NCBI GenBank assembly: GCA_011390085.1
Contig: JAABTB010000182.1
Coordinates: 1 to 5,477 of the forward strand
Origin: Desulfobacula sp.
Lineage (GTDB): Bacteria; Desulfobacterota; Desulfobacteria; Desulfobacterales; Desulfobacteraceae
Direction of reading: 5' to 3'
DNA: 5,477 bases
Shown here in pieces: positions 1-5,385 of the stretch. Positions within the stretch are counted from its first letter, which is position 1; each line of letters starts with the position of its first letter. Under the pieces are notes generated by a model that saw only the letters and a program-made list of their open reading frames with translations, made no database searches and had not been told where the DNA came from. Made by a program: the position numbers and the translations under genes.

Positions 1-1810
1 TGCAATACTCCCGGTCAAAGGTTTTCATACCCGTCTCAATGGTCAGCTTGCCCACCCCCGTGATGGCGTCCCGGGCATTCACACACAGGTTGGCCAGGAT
101 TTGATCAATCTGGGAGGGGTCCATTTTAACGGGCCATAAATTCCCGGCCGGTTTCCAGATCAGGTCGATGTCCTCCCCGATGAGCCGCTGCAGCATGGTA
201 ATCATATTTTTGACGGTCCGGTTTAAATCAAGGACCTGGGGGCTGATAATCTGTTTCCGGGCAAAGGTCAGCAATTGTTTGGTCAGGTCGGCGGACCGCT
301 GGGCCGCCTTCTGGATTTCTTTCAAATCCGTATGGAGGGGATGAGGCGGCTGCACCTGTTCCAATGCCAATTCGGTATGGCCCAGGATGACGCCCAGCAT
401 ATTGTTGAAATCATGGGCCACACCGCCTGCCAGGCGGCCCACGGATTCCATTTTCTGGGCCTGGGTCAACTGGCCCTGGAGTTTCTCTTGTTCCGCCTCA
501 GCCTGCTTTCGCCCGGTGATGTCCATGATGGACCCTTCAATAAACCCCTGCTCGGGAAAAATCGTTGCGGAAAACAGGATCCAGGCCAGGGTTCCGTCCC
601 TGCGGATGATTCTGGTTTCATAATCGGCGACCCCTCCTTTTTCCTGCAAAACCTTTATAAGCTCATTGCGCGCCTCGGGATCAGCCCAGGCCCGGCCCGG
701 GACGAATTCGGCCATGCAGTCCTCAACCGCTGAATACCCTGCCATTTCGGCATATCTCCGGTTGATTTCAATCAGCCTGCCGTCCACATGGGTCCTGAAC
801 AGGGCCACCTGGGAATTATGAAACAGGGACTGATATTTTTTTTCGCTGGCCCGCAAGGCGTCATCCGCCCTTTTCCGCCGGGTGATATCGTTCAGTAAAT
901 TGATGGTGGCCGGTTTGCCTTCCCATTGGATCATGACCGCATTCACCTCCACCCACCGCTCATCCCCGGTCCGGTGGACCACCCGGAAGGGATATACGCC
1001 GGGAAAGGTTTCCCCTTTGAGCCTTTTGAGATGACGCTCAAGGACCATTTTTCTGTCCTCGGGGTGGATATACTCGGAAAAGGGTTTATCGGTCAATTCT
1101 TCCGGCCTGTATCCGAGAAAATCGGAGGATTTGCCGTTCACGAACCGGATCAGCCCATCCTGGGCCACCAGTATCAATTCATTGGAATTCTCCACCAGGA
1201 GCCGGTATTTCGCCTCGCTTTCCCTGAGAATCTCTTCCGCCTTTTGTCTGGCCGTAATATTGGTGATGATGCCTGCAGCAAGGGTAAGGGGAGTGATATT
1301 CATGTCGTCAAAGGATTGAATTTTTCCGACCGCATCCATACCCATAAATCCAATGCAAAATCCTTCCTGCATCAAGGGGATAGCAAGCATGGATTGAACC
1401 CCCCGGCCATGCAAATAAGATCTCAGGCCATGGACCTCATGCATTTCCATAACACAGGGAAGGTAAAAAGGCCTGCCTTTTTTATGGACCTCCATAAGAT
1501 CCGCCAAAAGATCAAGGGAAACCTCTTTTTGACTGTCCATGGCCGAAGGAATGCCCTTGGCGCACCATTCGTTTGTGATGGTGCTGATGCCACGGCCCAG
1601 GTCGTGCGTGGAAATATAAACACGGTCCATGCCTGCGAATTTCCCGACAATCTCCAGCATATCATGGATGGCCCACTTGATGCGGTTCAAGGGAACATTA
1701 ATAAAATCGGTGGACAGTTTTATCAACAGGCGCTGAACCGCTTCCTGTCCTATCAATCGGGCCTCGGTTTGCTTGCACTCGATCTCGGTTTGCATCCTTT
1801 CTGATTTCAT
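1..1810 (-). CDS. Soluble GAF-PAS-PAS sensor histidine kinase, 3' end cut by window edge
   Basis: The minus strand is open from an ATG at 1810 to base 1 (603 codons, no stop), so the gene continues off the left edge. Reading order: a GAF-like domain at about residues 20-190, a PAS/PAC unit at about 198-315 (starts [15 protein letters not shown], ends NDITRRKRA), a second PAS/PAC at about 321-436 (ends [10 protein letters not shown]), a short charged linker, then HisKA at about 456-521 with the phospho-acceptor motif [13 protein letters not shown] (His466). The start of the HATPase domain follows, with the N-box Asn578 in [13 protein letters not shown]. The ATP-binding G boxes, and any receiver domain, lie outside the window. 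No membrane segment or signal peptide is seen, so it should autophosphorylate in the cytoplasm in response to an intracellular cue. The ligand cannot be read from sequence. An in-frame TGA at 1822-1820 limits the start to this ATG or Met6; the upstream Shine-Dalgarno is weak. It is divergent from the reductase at 1971. Family assignment is firm; signal and partner are unknown. Confidence 0.93.
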   Translation of the reverse strand, partial: MKSERMQTEIECKQTEARLIGQEAVQRLLIKLSTDFINVPLNRIKWAIHDMLEIVGKFAGMDRVYISTHDLGRGISTITNEWCAKGIPSAMDSQKEVSLDLLADLMEVHKKGRPFYLPCVMEMHEVHGLRSYLHGRGVQSMLAIPLMQEGFCIGFMGMDAVGKIQSFDDMNITPLTLAAGIITNITARQKAEEILRESEAKYRLLVENSNELILVAQDGLIRFVNGKSSDFLGYRPEELTDKPFSEYIHPEDRKMVLERHLKRLKGETFPGVYPFRVVHRTGDERWVEVNAVMIQWEGKPATINLLNDITRRKRADDALRASEKKYQSLFHNSQVALFRTHVDGRLIEINRRYAEMAGYSAVEDCMAEFVPGRAWADPEARNELIKVLQEKGGVADYETRIIRRDGTLAWILFSATIFPEQGFIEGSIMDITGRKQAEAEQEKLQGQLTQAQKMESVGRLAGGVAHDFNNMLGVILGHTELALEQVQPPHPLHTDLKEIQKAAQRSADLTKQLLTFARKQIISPQVLDLNRTVKNMITMLQRLIGEDIDLIWKPAGNLWPVKMDPSQIDQILANLCVNARDAITGVGKLTIETGMKTFDREYC

Positions 1811-1847
1811 CGCTGATTCTCATTGTATGTAAAAAATGATTTGCAAA

Positions 1848-1876
1848 AGGATATATCAAAATGCCGGGTATTGCAA
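1848..1876 (-). promoter_or_regulatory. Weak candidate promoter for the histidine kinase
   Basis: On the minus strand a -35-like TTGCAA (1876-1871) is separated by exactly 17 bases from a -10-like TATCCT (1853-1848). Each box matches the sigma70 consensus at 4 of 6 positions. Transcription would begin near 1841, giving a leader of about 30 bases before the kinase ATG at 1810. The surroundings are AT-rich, so chance matches are likely; spacing and location are the main support. Confidence 0.25.
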
Positions 1877-1960
1877 AAAAAAATGATTGTCTATTTTCTT
1901 TATTTTAAAGGCAGGATATCTTACAAACAAAAAATGATAACCCTTTTTGACTAGGATACT

Positions 1961-1964
1961 GGAG
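1961..1964 (+). promoter_or_regulatory. Ribosome binding site that fixes the reductase start
   Basis: GGAG lies six bases before the ATG at 1971. The reading frame extends upstream to a TTG at 1947, but that codon has no Shine-Dalgarno at a suitable distance, and the extra eight residues (MTRILENQ) do not fit the usual family N-terminus, which begins just before the LFxP motif. The ATG at 1971 is therefore preferred. Confidence 0.7.
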
Positions 1965-1970
1965 AATCAA

Positions 1971-3974
1971 ATGAAAGATATGCTGTTCCAACCCATCACC
2001 ATTAACGGATTGACTATCAAAAACAGAATTTACCTGCCGGCCATGCATCTGGGCATGGCCCATGAATATGAAATGACCGACCAGATCATTGACTTTTATG
2101 CCTTGAGGGCAAAGGGCGGGGCCGGGCTCATCTGCGCCGGTTATGCCACGGTGGACGAGCTGTCGGGAAACACCCAGAACATCGGGGCCCATGATAACCG
2201 GTTCATTCCCGGACTCCGGCGGCTGGCAACGGCCATTCAGGAGAACGGGTCCCTGGCCTGCCTGCAGATCAACCATGCCGGACGGTATAATTTTTCCTTT
2301 TTCATGCAGGGGAAACAGCCGGTGGCCCCCTCGGCCGTGGCCTCCCGCATGACCGGTGAGACCCCCAGGGAAATGACGCCGGATGACATCCATGGGACGG
2401 TGAACGCCTTTGCCGCCGCCGCTGCCAGGGTCAAAAAGGCGGGATTCGATGCCGTGGAAGTCCTCAGCGGGACCGGGTATCTCATCAGTGAATTTCTTTC
2501 CCCGTTGACCAACAAAAGAACGGACGAATACGGCGGCAGCCTTGAAAACCGCATGCGGTTCGGGATGGAGGTCATGGAAGCGGTCCGGAAAGCCGTGGGG
2601 CCGGAATTTCCCCTCATCGTCCGGATGAACGGCAATGATTTCATGCCCGGCGGCAATTCCCGGCAGGAACTCCGGGAATATGCCAAGGCCCTGGCCTCTG
2701 GCCCGGCCGATGCCCTGTGCATCAATGTGGGATGGCATGAAGCCCGGGTCCCCCAGATCGTCTCCTGCGTTCCCAGGGGAGCCTTTGCCTATCTGGCCAG
2801 GGGCATCAAGGAGAGTGTCGGCATCCCCGTCATTGCCAGCCATCGCATCAATGACCCGGAAACGGCAAGGGAGCTGATCCAAAACAATATGGCCGACATG
2901 GTGGCCATGGGCCGGAGCCTCATCGCCGACCCCATGCTGCCTGAAAAAGCTCAGCAAGGCCGGGAAAATGACATTGTCCACTGCATCGGCTGCGCCCAGG
3001 GCTGTTTTGACAACCTGTTCAAGCTCAAGCATGTGGAATGCCTGTGCAACCCCCTGGCCGGGTATGAAAACCAGACCCGGGCCGGCCGGACTTCCGCTCC
3101 GAAAAAGGTCATGGTCATCGGAGGCGGCGCCGCAGGCATGACCGCGGCCCTGGCCGCCCATGACAAAGGCCATCAGGTAAGCCTCTATGAAAAAACCGGC
3201 CGCCTGGGGGGTCAGCTCTTTCTGGCCGCAGCCCCTCCGGGCAGGGAGGAATTCTCCCAGTTTGCCCGGGACCTGACCCGCCAGGTGGAGCTGCGCCAAA
3301 TCCCTGTTGTATTCAACAAAACGGTGGACGAAGCCCTGATCCAGGCTGAAAAGCCCGATCATATCATCCTTTCAACCGGCTCTTCCCCCTGGGTTCCGGA
3401 GCTGCCCGGCCTTTCCCTGCCCCATGTGGTCCATGCCTGGGATGTCCTTGAAAACAAGGCCTCCACCGGCACCCGGGTGGCCATTATCGGCGGCGGCGCC
3501 GTGGGGGTGGAGACCGCGCTTTTCCTGGCTGAGAAAGGAACCCTCTCCGCCGATATGGTGAAATTTCTCCTGGTGAACCGGGCAGAAGATCCTGAAACCC
3601 TTTATGAAATGGCCACAAAAGGCAGCAAGACCATCCTCCTCATCGAAATGATGGACAAGATCGGCAAGGATATCGGCAAATCCACCAAATGGGGCATGAT
3701 GCAGGACCTGGGAAGGTTCGGTATCCAGAGCCTTGCCGGTACAAAGGTGATCCAGATTACACCGGAAGGCCTTGAGGTGGAACAGGGAGGACAAATTCAG
3801 CAGATCAAGGCCGACACAGTTGTCCTGGCCGCCGGGTCAAAACCCGATACCCAATTGGTATCTCTCTTAAAAAATACCGGCATCCCCTTTGACCTCATCG
3901 GTGACGCCCAGCGGGTGGCCACGGCCTTTGACGCCGTCCACAGCGGCTACCGGGCCGGCATTGCCATAGAATAA
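1971..3974 (+). CDS. FMN/4Fe-4S/FAD oxidoreductase of the 2,4-dienoyl-CoA reductase / enoate reductase family
   Basis: A complete 667-residue protein, close to the roughly 670 residues of E. coli FadH. Residues 1-335 form the Old Yellow Enzyme TIM barrel binding FMN. The family's catalytic residues are visible: Tyr170 in GTGYLISEFL and His256 in GWHEARVP. A 4Fe-4S cluster is signalled by C338-x2-C341-x3-C345-x11-C357. An FAD-binding Rossmann motif follows (IGGGAAGM, glycines 384-389), then a pyridine-nucleotide Rossmann domain (IIGGGAVGVE, 507-514) interrupted by a family-typical insert at about 523-553, the IGKSTKW motif, and a C-terminal flavin motif (IGDAQRVATAFDAV). Electrons would pass from NAD(P)H through FAD and 4Fe-4S to FMN and on to an activated C=C bond in the cytoplasm. 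Glu559 ends the second strand of the nucleotide fold where FadH has a basic patch, which suggests NADH preference (inference). The substrate is undetermined: unsaturated fatty acyl-CoA, enoates and alicyclic or aromatic intermediates are all possible. It is transcribed away from the histidine kinase. Confidence 0.93.
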   Translation: MKDMLFQPITINGLTIKNRIYLPAMHLGMAHEYEMTDQIIDFYALRAKGGAGLICAGYATVDELSGNTQNIGAHDNRFIPGLRRLATAIQENGSLACLQINHAGRYNFSFFMQGKQPVAPSAVASRMTGETPREMTPDDIHGTVNAFAAAAARVKKAGFDAVEVLSGTGYLISEFLSPLTNKRTDEYGGSLENRMRFGMEVMEAVRKAVGPEFPLIVRMNGNDFMPGGNSRQELREYAKALASGPADALCINVGWHEARVPQIVSCVPRGAFAYLARGIKESVGIPVIASHRINDPETARELIQNNMADMVAMGRSLIADPMLPEKAQQGRENDIVHCIGCAQGCFDNLFKLKHVECLCNPLAGYENQTRAGRTSAPKKVMVIGGGAAGMTAALAAHDKGHQVSLYEKTGRLGGQLFLAAAPPGREEFSQFARDLTRQVELRQIPVVFNKTVDEALIQAEKPDHIILSTGSSPWVPELPGLSLPHVVHAWDVLENKASTGTRVAIIGGGAVGVETALFLAEKGTLSADMVKFLLVNRAEDPETLYEMATKGSKTILLIEMMDKIGKDIGKSTKWGMMQDLGRFGIQSLAGTKVIQITPEGLEVEQGGQIQQIKADTVVLAAGSKPDTQLVSLLKNTGIPFDLIGDAQRVATAFDAVHSGYRAGIAIE

Positions 3975-4084
3975 GGGGAACTATATATGGAATGGATGGG
4001 GATTTAAATGAGGGATGAAAGCCTATGTGAACACAGAGGAAGCATAAAGGGCAACTATTTTTTAAAAAATAGTTGCCCGGGAAT
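3975..4084. other. Convergent intergenic gap
   Basis: This is the gap between the reductase stop and the antitoxin stop, where the two transcripts meet. It holds the perfect 30-bp palindrome annotated separately and, before it, a looser 18-base inverted repeat at 4022-4039 (CCTATGTGA / ACACAGAGG, 7 of 9 positions pairing). No coding capacity was recognised. Confidence 0.6.
4049..4078 (-). terminator. Perfect 30-bp palindrome, possible terminator of the toxin-antitoxin operon
   Basis: The arm GGGCAACTATTTTTT (4049-4063) is followed directly by its exact reverse complement AAAAAATAGTTGCCC (4064-4078). RNA from either strand could fold into a strong stem with a GC-rich base and an A/U apex. It begins six bases after the antitoxin stop codon. 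On the minus strand the stem is followed by TTTATGCTT, a weak U tract. On the plus strand it is followed by CGGGAATTC, with no U tract, so termination of the reductase transcript is less well supported. The T-tract sits inside the stem rather than after it, which is not the standard intrinsic-terminator arrangement; a protein-binding or RNA-processing role is an alternative. Confidence 0.5.
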
Positions 4085-4390
4085 TCAGGGATTGGCCTGA
4101 ACCACTCCTGCATGCAATTTCAATCCAAGTGCGCCTATCACTCTCAGTATGGTGTCAAAACCCGGACTTCGTTCTCCGGAAAGCGCCTTGTAAAGGCTTT
4201 CACGGGATAGCCCTGCATCCCGCGCCACCTGCGACATGCCTTTGGCACGGGCAATATCTCCCAAGGCTTTTGCAATAAAGGCAACATCACCATTGGCTTC
4301 CTCAAGGCAGGCTTCCAGATAAGCAGCCATTTCCTCCGGAGTACGAAGATGTTCAGCCACATCATATCGAGTTGTTTTTGTTTTTACCAT
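4085..4390 (-). CDS. HTH antitoxin of the HI1420 type (type II toxin-antitoxin)
   Basis: A complete 101-residue protein matching the putative addiction-module antidote family typified by Haemophilus HI1420. The N-terminal half (TTRYDVAEHLRTPEEMAAYL and the EANGDVAFIAKALGDIARAKG stretch) is the family signature. Residues about 52-92 form an XRE/Cro-like helix-turn-helix (MSQVARDAGLSRESLYKALS, then FDTILRVIGALGLKL). It should bind and neutralise the toxin encoded just upstream and bind operator DNA to repress the operon. The start is set by an excellent Shine-Dalgarno, AGGAGG, five bases before the ATG; that site overlaps the toxin stop codon, so the genes are translationally close (nine bases apart). 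Length and motif order are typical and nothing is missing. Assignment to the family is confident; regulation is inferred from relatives. Confidence 0.93.
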   Translation of the reverse strand: MVKTKTTRYDVAEHLRTPEEMAAYLEACLEEANGDVAFIAKALGDIARAKGMSQVARDAGLSRESLYKALSGERSPGFDTILRVIGALGLKLHAGVVQANP

Positions 4391-4395
4391 GATAT

Positions 4396-4401
4396 CCTCC
4401 T
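4396..4401 (-). promoter_or_regulatory. Strong Shine-Dalgarno of the antitoxin, overlapping the toxin stop codon
   Basis: AGGAGG (minus strand 4401-4396) lies five bases before the antitoxin ATG at 4390. Its first two bases are the last two of the toxin TAG stop (4402-4400). The upstream toxin ORF has no recognisable Shine-Dalgarno, so this site would favour antitoxin translation over toxin translation from the same mRNA. Confidence 0.8.
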
Positions 4402-4690
4402 ATAAATTGCGTGACAGGCGCAAAGCGGCTTTGATGTCCCTGGCCTGGCTGCTTTTATCTCCACCGGCCAGCAATATGACCACCTGTTGTCCTATTTTTT
4501 TAAAATACACCCGATAGCCGGGTCCATAATCAATCCGCAATTCTGACACACCTTCTCTGACCGGCTTGACATCTCCCGGATTTCCTATGGACAATCTTTC
4601 GATCCGGAGAAGAATTCGGGCACGCGCCCGAATGTCATTTAAACCGTCAAGCCATTGCACAAAAACTTCAGTTTTACGGATTTCAATCAT
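4400..4690 (-). CDS. RelE/ParE-superfamily toxin of the HI1419 type (type II toxin-antitoxin)
   Basis: A complete 96-residue protein matching the addiction-module killer family typified by Haemophilus HI1419, in the RelE/ParE superfamily. Visible family blocks are the N-terminus MIEIRKTEVFVQWLDGL, RARARILLRIERLSIGNPGD, VSELRIDYGPGYRVYF and the C-terminal LLAGGDKSSQARDIKAA. Relatives in the superfamily include ribosome-dependent mRNA endonucleases and gyrase inhibitors; which activity applies here cannot be read from sequence. It is first in the operon, the reverse of the usual antitoxin-first order but normal for this family. The ATG is fixed by the conserved N-terminus. No Shine-Dalgarno precedes it, and the promoter lies so close that the transcript probably starts at this ATG. 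The ORF is intact, so the module may be active. Confidence 0.93.
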   Translation of the reverse strand: MIEIRKTEVFVQWLDGLNDIRARARILLRIERLSIGNPGDVKPVREGVSELRIDYGPGYRVYFKKIGQQVVILLAGGDKSSQARDIKAALRLSRNL

Positions 4691-4696
4691 GCCAAT

Positions 4697-4725
4697 ATTG
4701 TAGCCACTTGACTACACTCTGTCAA
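4697..4725 (-). promoter_or_regulatory. Near-consensus sigma70 promoter of the toxin-antitoxin operon
   Basis: On the minus strand a perfect -35 TTGACA (4725-4720) is followed after exactly 17 bases by a -10 TACAAT (4702-4697), 5 of 6 to consensus. Counting seven bases on from the last -10 base puts +1 at 4690, the A of the toxin ATG. The toxin message would then be leaderless, or nearly so. Confidence 0.8.
4699..4716. promoter_or_regulatory. Imperfect inverted repeat in the promoter spacer, likely antitoxin operator
   Basis: Read on the minus strand, the arms TGTAGTC and GGCTACA flank a four-base centre AAGT. The outer five bases pair perfectly, and six of seven overall. The repeat fills most of the -35/-10 spacer and overlaps the first four bases of the -10 box. 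A repressor bound here would block RNA polymerase, as expected for autoregulation by an HTH antitoxin. Binding is inferred. Confidence 0.55.
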
Positions 4726-4815
4726 TAAAAGTATCGCTTTTGGCCCTCAAGCTGAATGGAACCAAGTCAGCTTTGAATGGAGGGCTATTTCCCATTAGCC
4801 TCTCAATGGTTTGCG

Positions 4816-4844
4816 TTGACAATATTTATGCCATTTGACATATT
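4816..4844 (+). promoter_or_regulatory. Weak plus-strand promoter candidate with tandem TTGACA motifs
   Basis: TTGACA (4816-4821) is followed after 17 bases by CATATT (4839-4844), 4 of 6 to the -10 consensus. A second TTGACA at 4835-4840 overlaps that -10 box and has no good -10 of its own. A transcript from here would run about 120 bases before the hydrolase remnant at 4974, so this may be that gene's original promoter. AT-rich context makes chance matches likely. Confidence 0.25.
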
Positions 4845-4973
4845 GATAAACAGCAAATCAAAATTCGGTTTTTTGGTTGGAGTAGGTTAAGCATTAATTG
4901 CTTGTTAAAAATAGAATTTTTCTGTTTTGAAATCTTGAAATATCAATAAACAGGTCCGTCAATAATAAAGGTC

Positions 4974-5385
4974 ATGCTGCTTTCCATCCTGAAAATAATT
5001 CTTGCTCCAATCCTTGTGGTTCAGGGAAGACAGGTAAAGAAAAACACCCCCGGCTGCCCGAGGCCAAGGGGCCGAGAAAGGGCGTCCAGGGGGACGGGGG
5101 AAAACAGATCCGGCTTCTGATCCTGGGAGATTCGGCAGCGGCCGGCGTGGGGGTGGACCATCAGGACCATTCCCTGGCCGCGGGCAGATCCTGGCCTGTT
5201 TCGGGCCGGATTACCGGGTGAAATGGACCCTCAAGGCCAAAACCGGCGTCACCACGAAAAAAACCCTGGAATACCTGGAGGCCCTGGCCCCGGACGTGTT
5301 TGACGTGGCCGTCACCTCCCTGGGGGTCAATGATGTGATTGCGGATATTTCACCAGCAATTCTAAATTTGGGAAACCATGTCTAA
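4974..5385 (+). pseudogene. Broken SGNH/GDSL-type hydrolase (lipase/esterase family), two frameshifts and lost C-terminus
   Basis: Three adjoining plus-strand frames together read as one bacterial SGNH hydrolase. Frame one, from the ATG at 4974, gives a hydrophobic N-terminus ([20 protein letters not shown]). At a five-C run (5047-5051) the frame slips, and from 5051 reads [11 protein letters not shown], then the block I motif [13 protein letters not shown] with the nucleophile Ser codon at 5132-5134. Near 5179-5182 it slips again and reads [15 protein letters not shown], then VAVTSLGVNDV, which holds the block III GxND motif (5323-5334). Similarity then stops and the frame ends at TAA 5383-5385. 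The catalytic Asp-x-x-His block is missing, and only about 136 codons remain of a family usually well over 200. Intact relatives hydrolyse esters, often at or near the membrane. GC content is high within the remnant and falls sharply on both sides. Without the slips the first frame ends at a TGA at 5118-5120. A base-calling error could explain the C-run slip, but not the lost C-terminus. Confidence 0.82.

Larger units (their letters stand above)
1811..1970. promoter_or_regulatory. Divergent intergenic region with repeated AT-rich motifs
   Basis: This 160-base AT-rich gap separates the divergent kinase and reductase, so both promoters should lie here. The 10-mer AAAAAATGAT occurs three times on the plus strand (1831-1840, 1878-1887, 1929-1938). 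The 8-mer TTGCAAAA occurs twice, 30 bases apart (1841-1848, 1871-1878). The second and third AAAAAATGAT copies are also preceded by similar bases (TTGCAAA and TTACAAAC). These could be binding sites for a shared regulator or simply low-complexity A-tract DNA. No convincing sigma70 or sigma54 promoter was found for the reductase. Confidence 0.35.
4691..4973. other. AT-rich intergenic region upstream of the toxin-antitoxin operon and hydrolase remnant
   Basis: Besides the toxin-antitoxin promoter at its left end, this stretch holds an interrupted hairpin (GCCCTC 4743-4748 with GAGGGC 4780-4785, and AGCTGA 4750-4755 with TCAGCT 4767-4772), a small hairpin GGCTA/TAGCC (4783-4787, 4796-4800), a hairpin AAGCA/TGCTT (4889-4893, 4899-4903), and a near-repeat at 4841-4853 and 4941-4953. 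No reading frame with recognisable protein character was seen. Confidence 0.45.

Noticed and set aside
926..1804. A 292-codon open frame on the plus strand opposite the histidine kinase
   Set aside because: The minus strand encodes unmistakable GAF and PAS domains here; the plus-strand product has no recognisable domain and is a complement shadow. The same applies to the plus-strand frame at 275-733.
1947..1970. An upstream TTG start for the reductase, adding eight residues
   Set aside because: It has no suitably spaced Shine-Dalgarno, while the ATG at 1971 has GGAG six bases upstream and matches the usual family N-terminus.
1905..3362. A 485-codon open frame on the minus strand opposite the reductase
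   Set aside because: It lies wholly antisense to a clearly recognisable enzyme, has no family motifs, and is rich in Gly, His and Pro as expected for the complement of GC-rich codons.
3372..3794. A 140-codon minus-strand frame inside the reductase
   Set aside because: It is antisense to the FAD/NAD-binding domains, with His- and Gly-rich shadow composition and no family signature.
4022..4039. Loose inverted repeat CCTATGTGA / ACACAGAGG before the perfect palindrome
   Set aside because: Two mismatches, including the central pair, and no promoter nearby; too weak to call a regulatory site.
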